The notes under the pieces were generated by a model. That model was not told where the DNA came from. It did no database searches and saw only the letters and a program-made list of their open reading frames with translations. A DNA stretch of 64,000 bases from Methanosarcina mazei S-6 (GTDB lineage Archaea > Halobacteriota > Methanosarcinia > Methanosarcinales > Methanosarcinaceae), in contig NZ_CP009512.1 in the NCBI RefSeq assembly GCF_000970205.1, forward strand, positions 3,844,001 to 3,908,000, written 5' to 3'. Positions 36,294 to 45,387 of this stretch are shown piece by piece. The first letter of the stretch is position 1. Every line of letters begins with the position of its first letter. The translations under genes and the position numbers were made by a program.

Positions 36294-37805
36294 ATGAAAA
36301 TTCTGGAGTTAAAAAATACTATCCTGAACATAAAGCAGGAATTTTCTGCTTATTTTAAAGAAAGAGATGCCGAAATCAACGGTTCTCTTCTGGCACTACT
36401 CTCGGGAGAACATATACTTTTGCTTGGACCCCCAGGAACGGCAAAAACTTTGCTTGCAAGCAAAATTTGCGAAACCATAGAGGGAGGAAATTTTTTTCAT
36501 TATCTTCTTACCCGTTTTTCCACTCCTGAAGAGGTTTTTGGCCCTCTTTCCTTAAAAGCGCTTGAGAGGGACGAATTCAGCCGGAGGGTGGAAGGTTACC
36601 TGCCAACTGCACACATAGCCCTTCTTGATGAAATTTTCAAAGCTAACAGCTCCATACTGAACAGCCTTTTAACAGTTTTGAATGAGAGAAAATACCATAA
36701 CGGCAAGGAAGTCATGGATGTGCCTCTCTTTTCAGTCTTTGGGGCTTCGAATGAACTGCCAGAAGAAGATGAAAGCCTTGAAGCACTTTACGACAGGTTC
36801 CTTTTCAGGTATAGTGTAGACTATATCCAGCACGAAGAGAACCTTGAAGCCCTCATTTTCGAAAACGCAGAAGATTTCCTCCCCTCAACAAAACTCTCAG
36901 TTGAAAACATAAAGGAAATCCAGAAGAAAGCAAAGGAAATGCCTGTAGACCCTGAAGTCCGGACAATTATTAGAGGGTTGAGAAGGGAGCTTAAAAACTC
37001 GAATATCTTCGTCTCTGACAGGCGCTGGAAGAAAATTATAAACGTGCTAAGGGTTGCTTCGGCTGTAAACGGGCATACAAGCGTGGACCGGATGACTGTT
37101 GTCCTGCTGCAGCATATGCTCTGGGACCTTCCGGAACAGAAAGAGACCATCAGGAAACTCATTCTGGACAGGGTTATTTCTGGAGGAACTGACACAGGAA
37201 AGTTAAAACAGAATGTTCTTGACCTTAGAAATTCCGTTTATAGTTGCCTGCAGCAGGAACTTCCTGATCTGGTATCCTGCAATAAATGCTTTGAAGAAGA
37301 GAAAAAGCCTGCAGGTGGCCTGAAGAGTTCCAGGTTTGCGGGGATGACAGCCCCAAAAAAACTTACATTCAATAATGCTCTCGATCTCTTAAAACACCAT
37401 ACTGAGTTTCCGTCCCATACCTATAGTCTGGGTCTTGATTATGGCAATACTAACGGTTCGCTTACCTTCGAAGCCGTAGCAGAGCAGTTCCGCCGCAGAT
37501 ACGGGTTTGAATTCAAGCTGAGCCTGGACTATGGGGACAAAAAACTTTACGAAAAAGAGTATGAACACCTTGAGGAAAGGTTGAATTACTTCAGGAAACA
37601 TGTGCAGGAAGAAGAAAAAGCTCTAGAAGAGACCCTCAGGGAAAATATCTGGATTTCCGGACAGGACAGCAAAGAAATTCTTGTAAAATACCATTCCAAA
37701 AATACGGATATTTATGAGATAGCGGGTCATCTGAATGAAATCAGGGCCCTTCTGGAAAAACCGAAGATATTCGACGTGGAAATCGAAGAAATAAAAGTTG
37801 CCTGA
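36294..37805 (+). CDS. MoxR-family AAA+ ATPase, RavA-like
   Basis: A 503-aa AAA+ protein. Walker A GPPGTAKT and Walker B IALLDEIFKANSSIL, sensor region FGASNELPEEDESLEALYDRFLFRY, and an extra C-terminal helical region of some 200 residues with coiled-coil-like stretches (YEHLEERLNYFRKHVQEEEKALEE). The size and the following VWA gene match the RavA-ViaA pair of bacteria, where it acts as a chaperone on metal- or Fe-S-containing enzymes. The ATG at 36294 is preferred to an in-frame TTG nine bases upstream. It is the first gene of a two-gene operon. Confidence 0.88.
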   Translation: MKILELKNTILNIKQEFSAYFKERDAEINGSLLALLSGEHILLLGPPGTAKTLLASKICETIEGGNFFHYLLTRFSTPEEVFGPLSLKALERDEFSRRVEGYLPTAHIALLDEIFKANSSILNSLLTVLNERKYHNGKEVMDVPLFSVFGASNELPEEDESLEALYDRFLFRYSVDYIQHEENLEALIFENAEDFLPSTKLSVENIKEIQKKAKEMPVDPEVRTIIRGLRRELKNSNIFVSDRRWKKIINVLRVASAVNGHTSVDRMTVVLLQHMLWDLPEQKETIRKLILDRVISGGTDTGKLKQNVLDLRNSVYSCLQQELPDLVSCNKCFEEEKKPAGGLKSSRFAGMTAPKKLTFNNALDLLKHHTEFPSHTYSLGLDYGNTNGSLTFEAVAEQFRRRYGFEFKLSLDYGDKKLYEKEYEHLEERLNYFRKHVQEEEKALEETLRENIWISGQDSKEILVKYHSKNTDIYEIAGHLNEIRALLEKPKIFDVEIEEIKVA

Positions 37806-37837
37806 ATGGAAAACTCCTGAAAAAGGAAACAAAGAAT

Positions 37838-39559
37838 ATGCAGGGCCTGAAAAGCTTCAGAAAACACTTTGAAAATCCTTCCGGATCAGATAAGGCGGTT
37901 TTTGACAGAGACTTTAATCCCGGTACTATACTGAACACAGAGCTGAGGGAATTTCTGGCAACTCCCCGAAAAGTGCCCTACAGGCTCAGGGAAGAGATTG
38001 CAGAGGTCCTCATTCACGAGCTTCTTTCCGGAAAAGACTACGAGATAAAGGACGAAAAACTCTTTATGGGGAAATTCGGAGTTTTTTATCCACTATTTCT
38101 TGGCATGAGGAATCAGCAGGTATGGGAAGAAATAAAAATCCTCGCCGGAGAAAACCGTATGGCAGGGATTTTTATTCTGAGAACCCTGCTTGAAGAAATT
38201 TTTACTCTCCTTGGAGATTATGAAAAATTAGAAAAAGATCTTTTGAGAAAACCCCAGAAAGGGCTGGAAAAAGCTCTGAAAACCCTGAAAGAGCTGATTA
38301 ATGAAACTCAGGCCCTTTGGGAAAGAAACAGGCTGGAAAAGGTAGAGAGCCCGGGAAATTATGAGTGGGAAAAGAATTTGAAAGAATCCCCGGAAGAGAA
38401 AAGTGAAGAAGAGAACAAACAGAATATCCAGGAAAGTTTTCTTAATACATCCGAAGACCAGGCAGAGACATATAAAGAAGAGGAACCGGAAGCATCGGAA
38501 AGGCTTGCCTTAATGACCAGAGAATTCATGTTCAGTGAAAAAGCTGGCGAGGCTGTAGACACGGTCGTGGAGGAAAAAATAATTGTAAAGCTTGAGGAGC
38601 TTATGCCCCTCCTTGAAGACCACCTCGAAATGCTTGAGATCCTGTCCATGCTTTTTCCCGGGAGGGCATGGGACTATTCCTTACAGGCCCTTCACAGGGA
38701 ATATTTCGAAAATCTCGAGAAATATGCATCTCTTTTCAGAAAAAGCTCTGACCTGCATAAGATCCTTGAACAGGTGGGCAGAATCGAGCTTGAGTATGGG
38801 TCAAAAAAACTAAGATTGTCGCCCCACAGCAAAACTGAGGTTCATTCCATCAACCTGTCAGGTGATATCCAGACCCTGCTTCCGATAGAAACCGTAAAGC
38901 TCAAAAACCCCGTGCTGAAGCGCAAGTTCTATGCTGACATGATTGAAGAAAAACTCCTCACATACCAGTTAAGAGGAGAAAACTGGAACTCGGATTTTGC
39001 AGGAAAAAAAAGGAAGGGACCTGTTGTAGCCCTTGTGGATACTTCCGCTTCCATGAGAGGAGCCCCTGAACTTCTTGCAAAAGCCGTGGTCCTGGCAATA
39101 GCAAGAAAGATGTTAAGAGAAAGCAGGGATGTCAAAGTAATTCTGTTTTCATCAAAATGGCAGACAGTTGAGATCGAACTTACGGACAAAAAACGTATGG
39201 GGAAAGAGTTTCTTGAATTTCTCAAGTATACGTTTGGCGGGGGGACGGACTTCAATACCGCACTCCGGCAGGGGCTAAAGACAATAAAAAAAGAGAAAGC
39301 ATTTCAGGGGGCAGACCTTCTTTTTCTTACGGACGGGAGTTCGGAACTGTCAGAGAGGCCTCTTATCCGGGAGTGGAATGAAATAAAAATAGAAAAAAAA
39401 GCACGCATTTTTTCCCTGATAATAGGGAATTACGATGCAGGCGGTCTGGACCAGGTATCAGATCAGACTTATATCATAAACGACTCCGGGAACTGGCAGG
39501 TAGAACAAAGCCCTTCAAGGCTTATAAAAGCGGTCAGCCGACCTGCAAGAATGTTCTGA
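37838..39559 (+). CDS. VWA-domain protein, ViaA-like partner of the MoxR ATPase
   Basis: A 573-aa protein. The C-terminal third is a von Willebrand A domain with the MIDAS motif DTSASM near residue 400, followed by the Thr of GGGTDFNT and FLTDGSS. The first 400 residues are helical and charged, with an acidic low-complexity linker (SEEENKQNIQES, EEEPEASE). ViaA-type proteins pair with RavA ATPases and recognise substrates. It starts 33 bp after the ATPase gene, with AAAAGGAAA before the ATG. Confidence 0.87.
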   Translation: MQGLKSFRKHFENPSGSDKAVFDRDFNPGTILNTELREFLATPRKVPYRLREEIAEVLIHELLSGKDYEIKDEKLFMGKFGVFYPLFLGMRNQQVWEEIKILAGENRMAGIFILRTLLEEIFTLLGDYEKLEKDLLRKPQKGLEKALKTLKELINETQALWERNRLEKVESPGNYEWEKNLKESPEEKSEEENKQNIQESFLNTSEDQAETYKEEEPEASERLALMTREFMFSEKAGEAVDTVVEEKIIVKLEELMPLLEDHLEMLEILSMLFPGRAWDYSLQALHREYFENLEKYASLFRKSSDLHKILEQVGRIELEYGSKKLRLSPHSKTEVHSINLSGDIQTLLPIETVKLKNPVLKRKFYADMIEEKLLTYQLRGENWNSDFAGKKRKGPVVALVDTSASMRGAPELLAKAVVLAIARKMLRESRDVKVILFSSKWQTVEIELTDKKRMGKEFLEFLKYTFGGGTDFNTALRQGLKTIKKEKAFQGADLLFLTDGSSELSERPLIREWNEIKIEKKARIFSLIIGNYDAGGLDQVSDQTYIINDSGNWQVEQSPSRLIKAVSRPARMF

Positions 39560-39648
39560 CATGCAGATAAAAGGATGCCTTAACTGGAAGGAAAAATTGA
39601 GAAAATAGAGTTCCCGCACCCGCAGATTTTATGATCTCAGGGCTTAAT

Positions 39649-40055
39649 GTGAACTACCACTAAGCTAAAGACTTAGTGGCTTCCTGAGTCATCCTTCCAA
39701 CCAATGTTGACAAGTCGTGCAGGCTCTACCCCGCGTTCCGCAGGTGAAATAGATATGAGCGTGATATACTTGAGATGCATATAGCTACCGTCTTTCCACG
39801 GCTTAATCCCGATCCCTTCAGGATGATTCTTGCCCTGTTATCCAACTCCCCGATGTTCAAACGTTACCTCGCTTGGTTTTCGCTTTGAGAATCGGCAACA
39901 TTCTTATGAACTGTGAGGTTGTGGTGACAGCAAAATCTAATATTAAAAAAGGTTTTGAAAATATTTAACAATTGACAGAATCAATAACGGTTAACAGTTT
40001 AGGTTGACGCTTATATCCCCTGAGCTAAAGACTCAGGGATTTTACGCTTCTTCCT
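39649..40055 (-). mobile_element. Non-autonomous IS200/IS605-type element, copy 1
   Basis: A 407-bp element that is repeated at 56341-56747 with only six mismatches. Ends are subterminal hairpins with the same loop CTAAAGA: CCACTAAG/CTTAGTGG at the left and CCCCTGAG/CTCAGGG at the right. Read on the minus strand, 39780-39673 codes for the tail of a TnpB protein (SPAERGVEPARLVNIGWKDD, then SGSH and a stop), so the left side here is the right end of the parent element. On the minus strand TTTAT directly precedes the element (plus 40056-40060 ATAAA), which fits the target motif of this family. No transposase is encoded. It sits in the gap between the ViaA-like gene and a hypothetical gene. Confidence 0.88.
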
Positions 40056-40091
40056 ATAAAAACATAGAGGGGAAAGAGGCAGAACAGACAG

Positions 40092-40814
40092 TTAATTCCT
40101 GCGCTTAAGGCGCCTGCTAACCTCTTCTATGAATTCTTCCAGGTCTTTTTTGCCCGGGCTTTTGTGATTGCAAATACTTGAGAGGATAACAAATGCTGCC
40201 TGTTTGCCTCTCGAAGAGTTCTTCAGCAGGCCAAGCTCGATAACTGAAATTATAGTATCGGCGATGAGTTTACGATCCCTGGGGCTTAAATTGCTCCACT
40301 TTTCATTGAGTATTTTTGAGGAGACTTTGACAGACTCTTTGCCTTCGGAAGCTATTATGGAGGCTTTTGAAGAGACGACCTTTGAGAATTTTAGAATCTG
40401 ATCTCTTCCGCAGCAGGCGGTTTTAGAAAATGTCCTGAAAGCCCTGCCCGGAATTTCCTTCATTCTCACTTTTTCGTAACCGGAACTGTTTTTCCAGTGG
40501 TTTCCAGAAAATTCACCATCAGAACGTCTTTCTTCAAGAGTTTTTCGAATTTCCTCAAAGATTTCGGTTATTTCCTCTTTTGATCTGGTTCTGAGATATT
40601 CTCTGAGATTATCCAGCAGTTCGGAATCTACTTCGTCAGGACTGATTCCTTCAGAAACGGAATCTTCGCTAACTTCGACAAAATCAGCGTCAATTACAGG
40701 GCAGGACCCTATGAAAGATTCACGTAACGAATCTTTTCCTGTCTTCGAACTTTTCCTGGACCTGTAGCCGGAATTTGAAAATCTTCTGAATATGTCCTCT
40801 TTGTTTTTGAGCAA
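40092..40814 (-). CDS. Hypothetical protein
   Basis: A 240-aa soluble protein, rich in Ser, Lys, Arg and Glu. The N-terminal 110 residues are low-complexity and probably disordered (NSGYRSRKSSKTGKDSLRES, DEVDSELLDNLREYLRTRSK), and the C-terminal half is helical (SPRDRKLIADTIISVIELGL). No known motif. Its end is only 37 bp from mobile element copy 1. The composition supports a real gene, but I can offer no function. Confidence 0.5.
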   Translation of the reverse strand: MLKNKEDIFRRFSNSGYRSRKSSKTGKDSLRESFIGSCPVIDADFVEVSEDSVSEGISPDEVDSELLDNLREYLRTRSKEEITEIFEEIRKTLEERRSDGEFSGNHWKNSSGYEKVRMKEIPGRAFRTFSKTACCGRDQILKFSKVVSSKASIIASEGKESVKVSSKILNEKWSNLSPRDRKLIADTIISVIELGLLKNSSRGKQAAFVILSSICNHKSPGKKDLEEFIEEVSRRLKRRN

Positions 40815-42146
40815 GAAATCACATCCCTGATATGTAAAATAAACAGGTGATAATCGATTCCGATCTGTGGCATCACTTGAATCTGGAATATCTGCAGAAT
40901 GAAGCAGTGTCAGTATTATCTTGTGATATATGGTTCGTAATTACATAAACAGATTTCATCTTCAGATTTAATATTTTTTCTGTTTACATTACATTCCATC
41001 TACATTACATCCCATCTACACAACATTCCATCTACATTACATTCCATCCCTGAGATATCCTGAGTACACTGTACATGTACGTTAATTACATCCCTGAGAT
41101 ATCCTGAGTACACTGTACATGTACGTTAATTATCCTGTAGAACCCGGGCAGTTCAGTAAATATAATAGATGGCACATACCCGCAACCACACTTTCCCTAT
41201 ATTCCATAAGAATTGAAGACGGTAAGGAAACTTATAATTAGGGAAGCTATCAGAACAGAATTACAGGTTTTGTAGAGATCTGCACCGTCTTTGTAGAGGT
41301 CCATAATGTTCCGGGAGCTGCATGAGGCTGGACGATTTTAATCCTTGCAGGAGACACGGAAAACTTTGAGTATTCCATTACAAGAGAGGCTGCTGAGCAG
41401 TAAAATGAAAAGCTTCTCATCAGCGGCAGTTAAGCTTTATAAACTTTTTTCTTTTTTCAGGAAATCCGGGCATCTTTTATCCGGAATTATTAATTGGACA
41501 CCTGAAGACCATGTTTAAAATTAATGCTTTATCTATTCCGGAACACGGATAGAAAATCTTTCAGTTTTTTTCACTCCTGTAACCCCTGGATGGCGACGCC
41601 TTCCAGAAAAGAAAAAATAATCGACAACCACGTACCACAATTAAGAAAATCAATACACGAAAAAAAGAAAATCAATGCATAGAAAAAATTCATGAGAGAA
41701 TATTTTTTCAACATTTTTCATCCAGCCTGAGTTCGACAAATATAAGAAAAGAGCCTGATTTATAACATAACAGGACTTAACCGGAGAAGTATAAATACAT
41801 GAAAAATACAGCCTGTGCCTGTAATTATATTTGAGTGCTAAAAATCTGGTGAGAATCAGGTATCCTGGGTTAATTACCCCAAAGTTTAACCATCAGGTTG
41901 CTTCCTATTACGCATTAGAATATTCATCCTCTGTAGAGTGAAAAAAGAATATAGAGGAAACAAATTAAGCCTGTTTCCCGAAAACACGAAGATAATAAGC
42001 CCGAAGGACTAAAGTAGTCTAAAGGTAAGATAGGGCTCTCACAGGATAGAATAAAGTGAAATAATATTCCAGAAAACAAATCATAGAAAGTAATCCATAA
42101 ACACTCATCATTTAATTTCATATTTTTGCTGGAGGTAAAAAGTAAA
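40815..42146. other. 1.3-kb gap upstream of aconitase
   Basis: No gene is visible. It contains the ATTCCATCTACATTAC-type short repeats (about 40983-41048), a 44-bp tandem duplication (listed separately) and scattered A-rich parts. The aconitase ribosome site GGAGG is at 42131-42135. A long leader or regulatory region is possible. Confidence 0.5.
41045..41132. repeat. Two perfect tandem 44-bp repeats with palindromic core
   Basis: The unit begins CATCCCTGAGATATCCTGAG and ends GTTAATTA; copies are 41045-41088 and 41089-41132, identical in every base. Each has the palindrome GTACATGTAC within TGTACATGTACG. The repeat lies about 1 kb upstream of aconitase. Confidence 0.92.
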
Positions 42147-44954
42147 ATGAGAGAAGGTCCGGACCCCTTTGGGGTAAGAGACAGCATCGAAACAACTGCC
42201 GGAAAAGCTACGATTTACAGACTGGGTAAACTGGAAGAAAAGGGCTTTGAAGGGATTTCCCTGCTCCCCTACTCTATAAGGATCCTGCTTGAATCCCTGC
42301 TCCGGCATGCGGATACTCAAAAGAAGATAATAACTGCAGAAGACGTTGAAGCCCTTGCCCGCTGGAGTCCCGAAAATATAAGTGAAAAGGACATCCCGTT
42401 TATTCCTTCAAGGGTAATCATGCAGGACTTTACGGGCGTTCCAGCAGTAGTTGACCTTGCAGCCCTCCGCTCGGCAATGGAGCGCCTTGGAGGGGACCCT
42501 GCTAAAATCAACCCTGTAATCCCTGCTGACCTGGTCATTGACCACTCGGTCCAGGTTGACTCTTACGGCACGGCATATTCCCTTGGGGAAAATGAGAAAA
42601 AAGAGTTTGAGCGCAACAGAGAGCGTTATACCGTCCTTCGCTGGGCACAGAAAGCCTTTGACAACTTCAGGGTCGTGCCTCCGGGAAGAGGGATTATCCA
42701 TCAGGTAAACCTTGAATACCTGACTCCCCTCGTCCACCTGAGTGAAAAGGAGGGAGAGCTATTTGCTTTTCCTGATACCCTTGTAGGAACCGACTCCCAT
42801 ACCACGATGATCAACGGGATAGGAGTGCTCGGCTGGGGAGTAGGCGGAATAGAAGCCGAAGCCGTTATGCTCGGGCAGCCTTACTATATGCCTGTTCCTG
42901 AGGTTGTCGGTTTCAAGCTTTACGGAAAACTGGAACCCGGAGTTACCGCCACAGACCTTGTTCTCACGATCACAAAGATGTTAAGGAAGCACGGGGTTGT
43001 CGGCAAATTTGTCGAATTCTACGGGCCCGGTTTAAACTCTCTCAGCCTTCCGGACAGAGCAACAATATCAAACATGGCTCCGGAATACGGGGCAACTCTC
43101 GGGATTTTCCCGCCTGACCAGGAAACTCTGGACTACATGAAGAGGACAGGCAGGAGCGATGAACAGGTTGACCTTGTGAAAAAGTACCTGGAAGCACAGG
43201 ACCTTCTTTATTCGGCAAACAAACCCGAACCTGTCTTCAGCAGCAACCTCGAACTTGATATGGGCACGGTAAAGCCATGCCTTGCAGGTCCCAGACGCCC
43301 GCAGGACCAGCTCTTCCTGAATGAGGTCTCTGAGAATTTCTGTGAAACAATGAGGCAGACCTTTATAAGAAAGAAAGAAGGGGGCACGGATCTTGCAAGA
43401 GACCCTGCTTATCTTCGCTGGATTGGGGAAGGAGGAGCTCCTGTAGAAGAAACCGAAGCACAGGTAGCGAGAGAGACGGAAAAGGTCGGTCCTGTTGAGA
43501 AAGACTTCAGGGTCACACACGGTTCCGTTGTGATAGCATCCATTACTTCCTGTACAAATACCTCCAACCCTTCAGTCCTTATAGGAGCCGGGCTGCTTGC
43601 AAAAAAAGCTATTGAAAGAGGTCTTAAGGTAAAGCCTTTTGTAAAAACAAGCCTGTCTCCAGGTTCAAGAGTGGCTACCGAATACCTTGGAGCCGCAGGA
43701 CTCCTGCCCTATCTTGAAGCTCTGGGCTTCCACCAGGTGGGATACGGTTGTACGACCTGTATAGGAAACAGCGGGCCTCTGCCAGAACACGTTTCAAAGG
43801 AAATTGAAGAAAAAGACCTTACAGTTGCAGCCGTACTCAGCGGGAACAGGAACTTTGAAGGCAGGATTAATCCCCACGTAAAAGCAAACTACCTCGCCTC
43901 CCCGCCACTTGTTGTCGCATACGCAATTGCAGGCACTGTGAACATAAACTTCGAAACCGATCCCCTTGCATATGACCCTAACGGGATTCCCGTGTACCTG
44001 AGAGATATCTGGCCCATGCAGGATGAGATAAAACAGGTCGAAAAGGAAAGTGTCAGGCCTGAGATGTTCAAAAAAGAATACTCAGGCGTTCTTGAAGGAG
44101 CAAAACTCTGGAAAGAGCTGGAAGTCCCCGAGGGCACTCTTTATGAGTGGATCCCGACCTCCACCTATATTCAGGAGCCCCCTTATTTTGTGGATTTTCC
44201 GCTTACTTCGCCTCTTCTCGGGGATATACGGAATGCCAGAGTCCTTGCCCTCTTCGGAGACAGCATTACTACTGACCACATCTCCCCGGCAGGCGATATT
44301 CCGGCAGAGAGTCCGGCAGGCAGGTACCTGATGTCCTGGGGTGTGGACCAGAAAGATTTCAATTCTTACGGCTCCCGCAGGGGCAACCATGAAGTAATGA
44401 TGCGCGGAACCTTTGCAAATATCCGGCTCAGAAACAGGCTTGTAAGTAAGGAAGGAGGCTGGACTGTTTACCACCTTAACGGAGAAGACTTCCCGCCGGA
44501 AGCCTGTGGAGAAGGAATGCCTATTTATTATGCATCTTTACTTTATGCGGAAAACAATGTCCCCCTAATTGTTATCGCAGGAAAAGAGTACGGGACAGGC
44601 AGTTCCCGCGACTGGGCAGCAAAAGGGACATTCCTGCTTGGAGTAAAAGCAGTTATTGCCGAATCCTTTGAGCGCATTCACAGAAGCAACCTTGTGGGCA
44701 TGGGAGTTCTTCCCCTGCAGTTTAAAGCAGGAGAAAATGCAGATTCTCTAGGGCTTACAGGGAAGGAGAGCTATGACATCCTTGGGATTGAAAAAATGGA
44801 GCCTCATGGAGAGCTTACCGTACTGGCAAGAGATGACAGCGGAAAAGAGACGGAGTTTAAAGCAACACTGAGGCTTGATTCTGCTGTAGAAATAGAGTAC
44901 TACAGGAATGGCGGGATTTTGCATAAGTTCCTGCGGGATTCTGTGAAGAAATAA
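42147..44954 (+). CDS. acnA: Aconitate hydratase (AcnA/IRP type)
   Basis: A 935-aa aconitase of the long AcnA type. It carries the Fe-S Cys ligands in SCTNTSNPS and GYGCTTCIGNSGPL, the substrate-binding DSHTTMINGIGVLGWGVGG, and the swivelling C-terminal domain with GSSRDWAAKGTFLLGVKAVIAESFERIHRSNLVGMGVLPLQF. The ATG at 42147 follows GGAGGTAAAAAG; an in-frame TTG at 42126 is not a credible start. Together with citrate synthase downstream it provides the oxidative branch from oxaloacetate towards 2-oxoglutarate for glutamate synthesis. Confidence 0.96.
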   Translation: MREGPDPFGVRDSIETTAGKATIYRLGKLEEKGFEGISLLPYSIRILLESLLRHADTQKKIITAEDVEALARWSPENISEKDIPFIPSRVIMQDFTGVPAVVDLAALRSAMERLGGDPAKINPVIPADLVIDHSVQVDSYGTAYSLGENEKKEFERNRERYTVLRWAQKAFDNFRVVPPGRGIIHQVNLEYLTPLVHLSEKEGELFAFPDTLVGTDSHTTMINGIGVLGWGVGGIEAEAVMLGQPYYMPVPEVVGFKLYGKLEPGVTATDLVLTITKMLRKHGVVGKFVEFYGPGLNSLSLPDRATISNMAPEYGATLGIFPPDQETLDYMKRTGRSDEQVDLVKKYLEAQDLLYSANKPEPVFSSNLELDMGTVKPCLAGPRRPQDQLFLNEVSENFCETMRQTFIRKKEGGTDLARDPAYLRWIGEGGAPVEETEAQVARETEKVGPVEKDFRVTHGSVVIASITSCTNTSNPSVLIGAGLLAKKAIERGLKVKPFVKTSLSPGSRVATEYLGAAGLLPYLEALGFHQVGYGCTTCIGNSGPLPEHVSKEIEEKDLTVAAVLSGNRNFEGRINPHVKANYLASPPLVVAYAIAGTVNINFETDPLAYDPNGIPVYLRDIWPMQDEIKQVEKESVRPEMFKKEYSGVLEGAKLWKELEVPEGTLYEWIPTSTYIQEPPYFVDFPLTSPLLGDIRNARVLALFGDSITTDHISPAGDIPAESPAGRYLMSWGVDQKDFNSYGSRRGNHEVMMRGTFANIRLRNRLVSKEGGWTVYHLNGEDFPPEACGEGMPIYYASLLYAENNVPLIVIAGKEYGTGSSRDWAAKGTFLLGVKAVIAESFERIHRSNLVGMGVLPLQFKAGENADSLGLTGKESYDILGIEKMEPHGELTVLARDDSGKETEFKATLRLDSAVEIEYYRNGGILHKFLRDSVKK

Positions 44955-45015
44955 GAATAAGTTAATTGCGCCAGAATAATACAGAGGAATATTAAAGAAA
45001 ATACAGAGAAGTATT

Positions 45016-45067
45016 AAAGAGAGTCCCGAGAGCCGGAATAAGGCTTCTTCTCTAAACGGGACCTCTC
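45016..45067 (+). other. Bulged hairpin after aconitase
   Basis: The outer stem pairs GAGAG-TCCCG with CGGGA-C-CTCTC and the inner stem pairs AGAGCC with GGCT-type bases around GGAATAA. It lies 65 bp after the aconitase stop and has no long T-run, so it may be a weak terminator or a 3' end structure. The 44955-45387 gap has no other gene-like content except the leader hairpin of the next gene. Confidence 0.4.
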
Positions 45068-45327
45068 TTATTAACCTGGCTGGATAAGGCGATGTTCGGG
45101 CCGAAGGGATATTTTATAAATTCTTCGTCCAGAAATAATTATGGTTAAGACTGAATATCTTTCCAGTATAAAAGGAAGGGATCCTGACTTCAGGGAATAT
45201 ATTTAAAACGATTTAAATTTACAATTTCAACAAATTTAATATACTAATTTAACGATAATACAATTGCATTGTCGCTCTATTTTTGGACCCAAAAAGTCCT
45301 TCGTGTTTAAATATTTCACGTATAATC

Positions 45328-45365
45328 AGAGGATTCCCCATTTCAAAATTTTTTGAAAATCCTCT
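45328..45365 (+). promoter_or_regulatory. Stable hairpin in the citrate synthase leader
   Basis: AGAGGAT (45328-45334) pairs with ATCCTCT (45359-45365), and inside it TTTCAAAA pairs with TTTTGAAA, leaving a small bulge CCCCA-type. The structure ends about 12 bases before the ribosome site GAGGTAG of the citrate synthase gene. TTTAAATAT near 45306-45313 could be the TATA element, so the hairpin would be in the mRNA leader. Confidence 0.5.
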
Positions 45366-45387
45366 AGGCATAACTGCGAGGTAGAAA

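Noticed and set aside
43068-43520. Minus-strand frame of 150 codons opposite aconitase
   Set aside because: Lies within the Fe-S enzyme coding sequence and shows no start signal.
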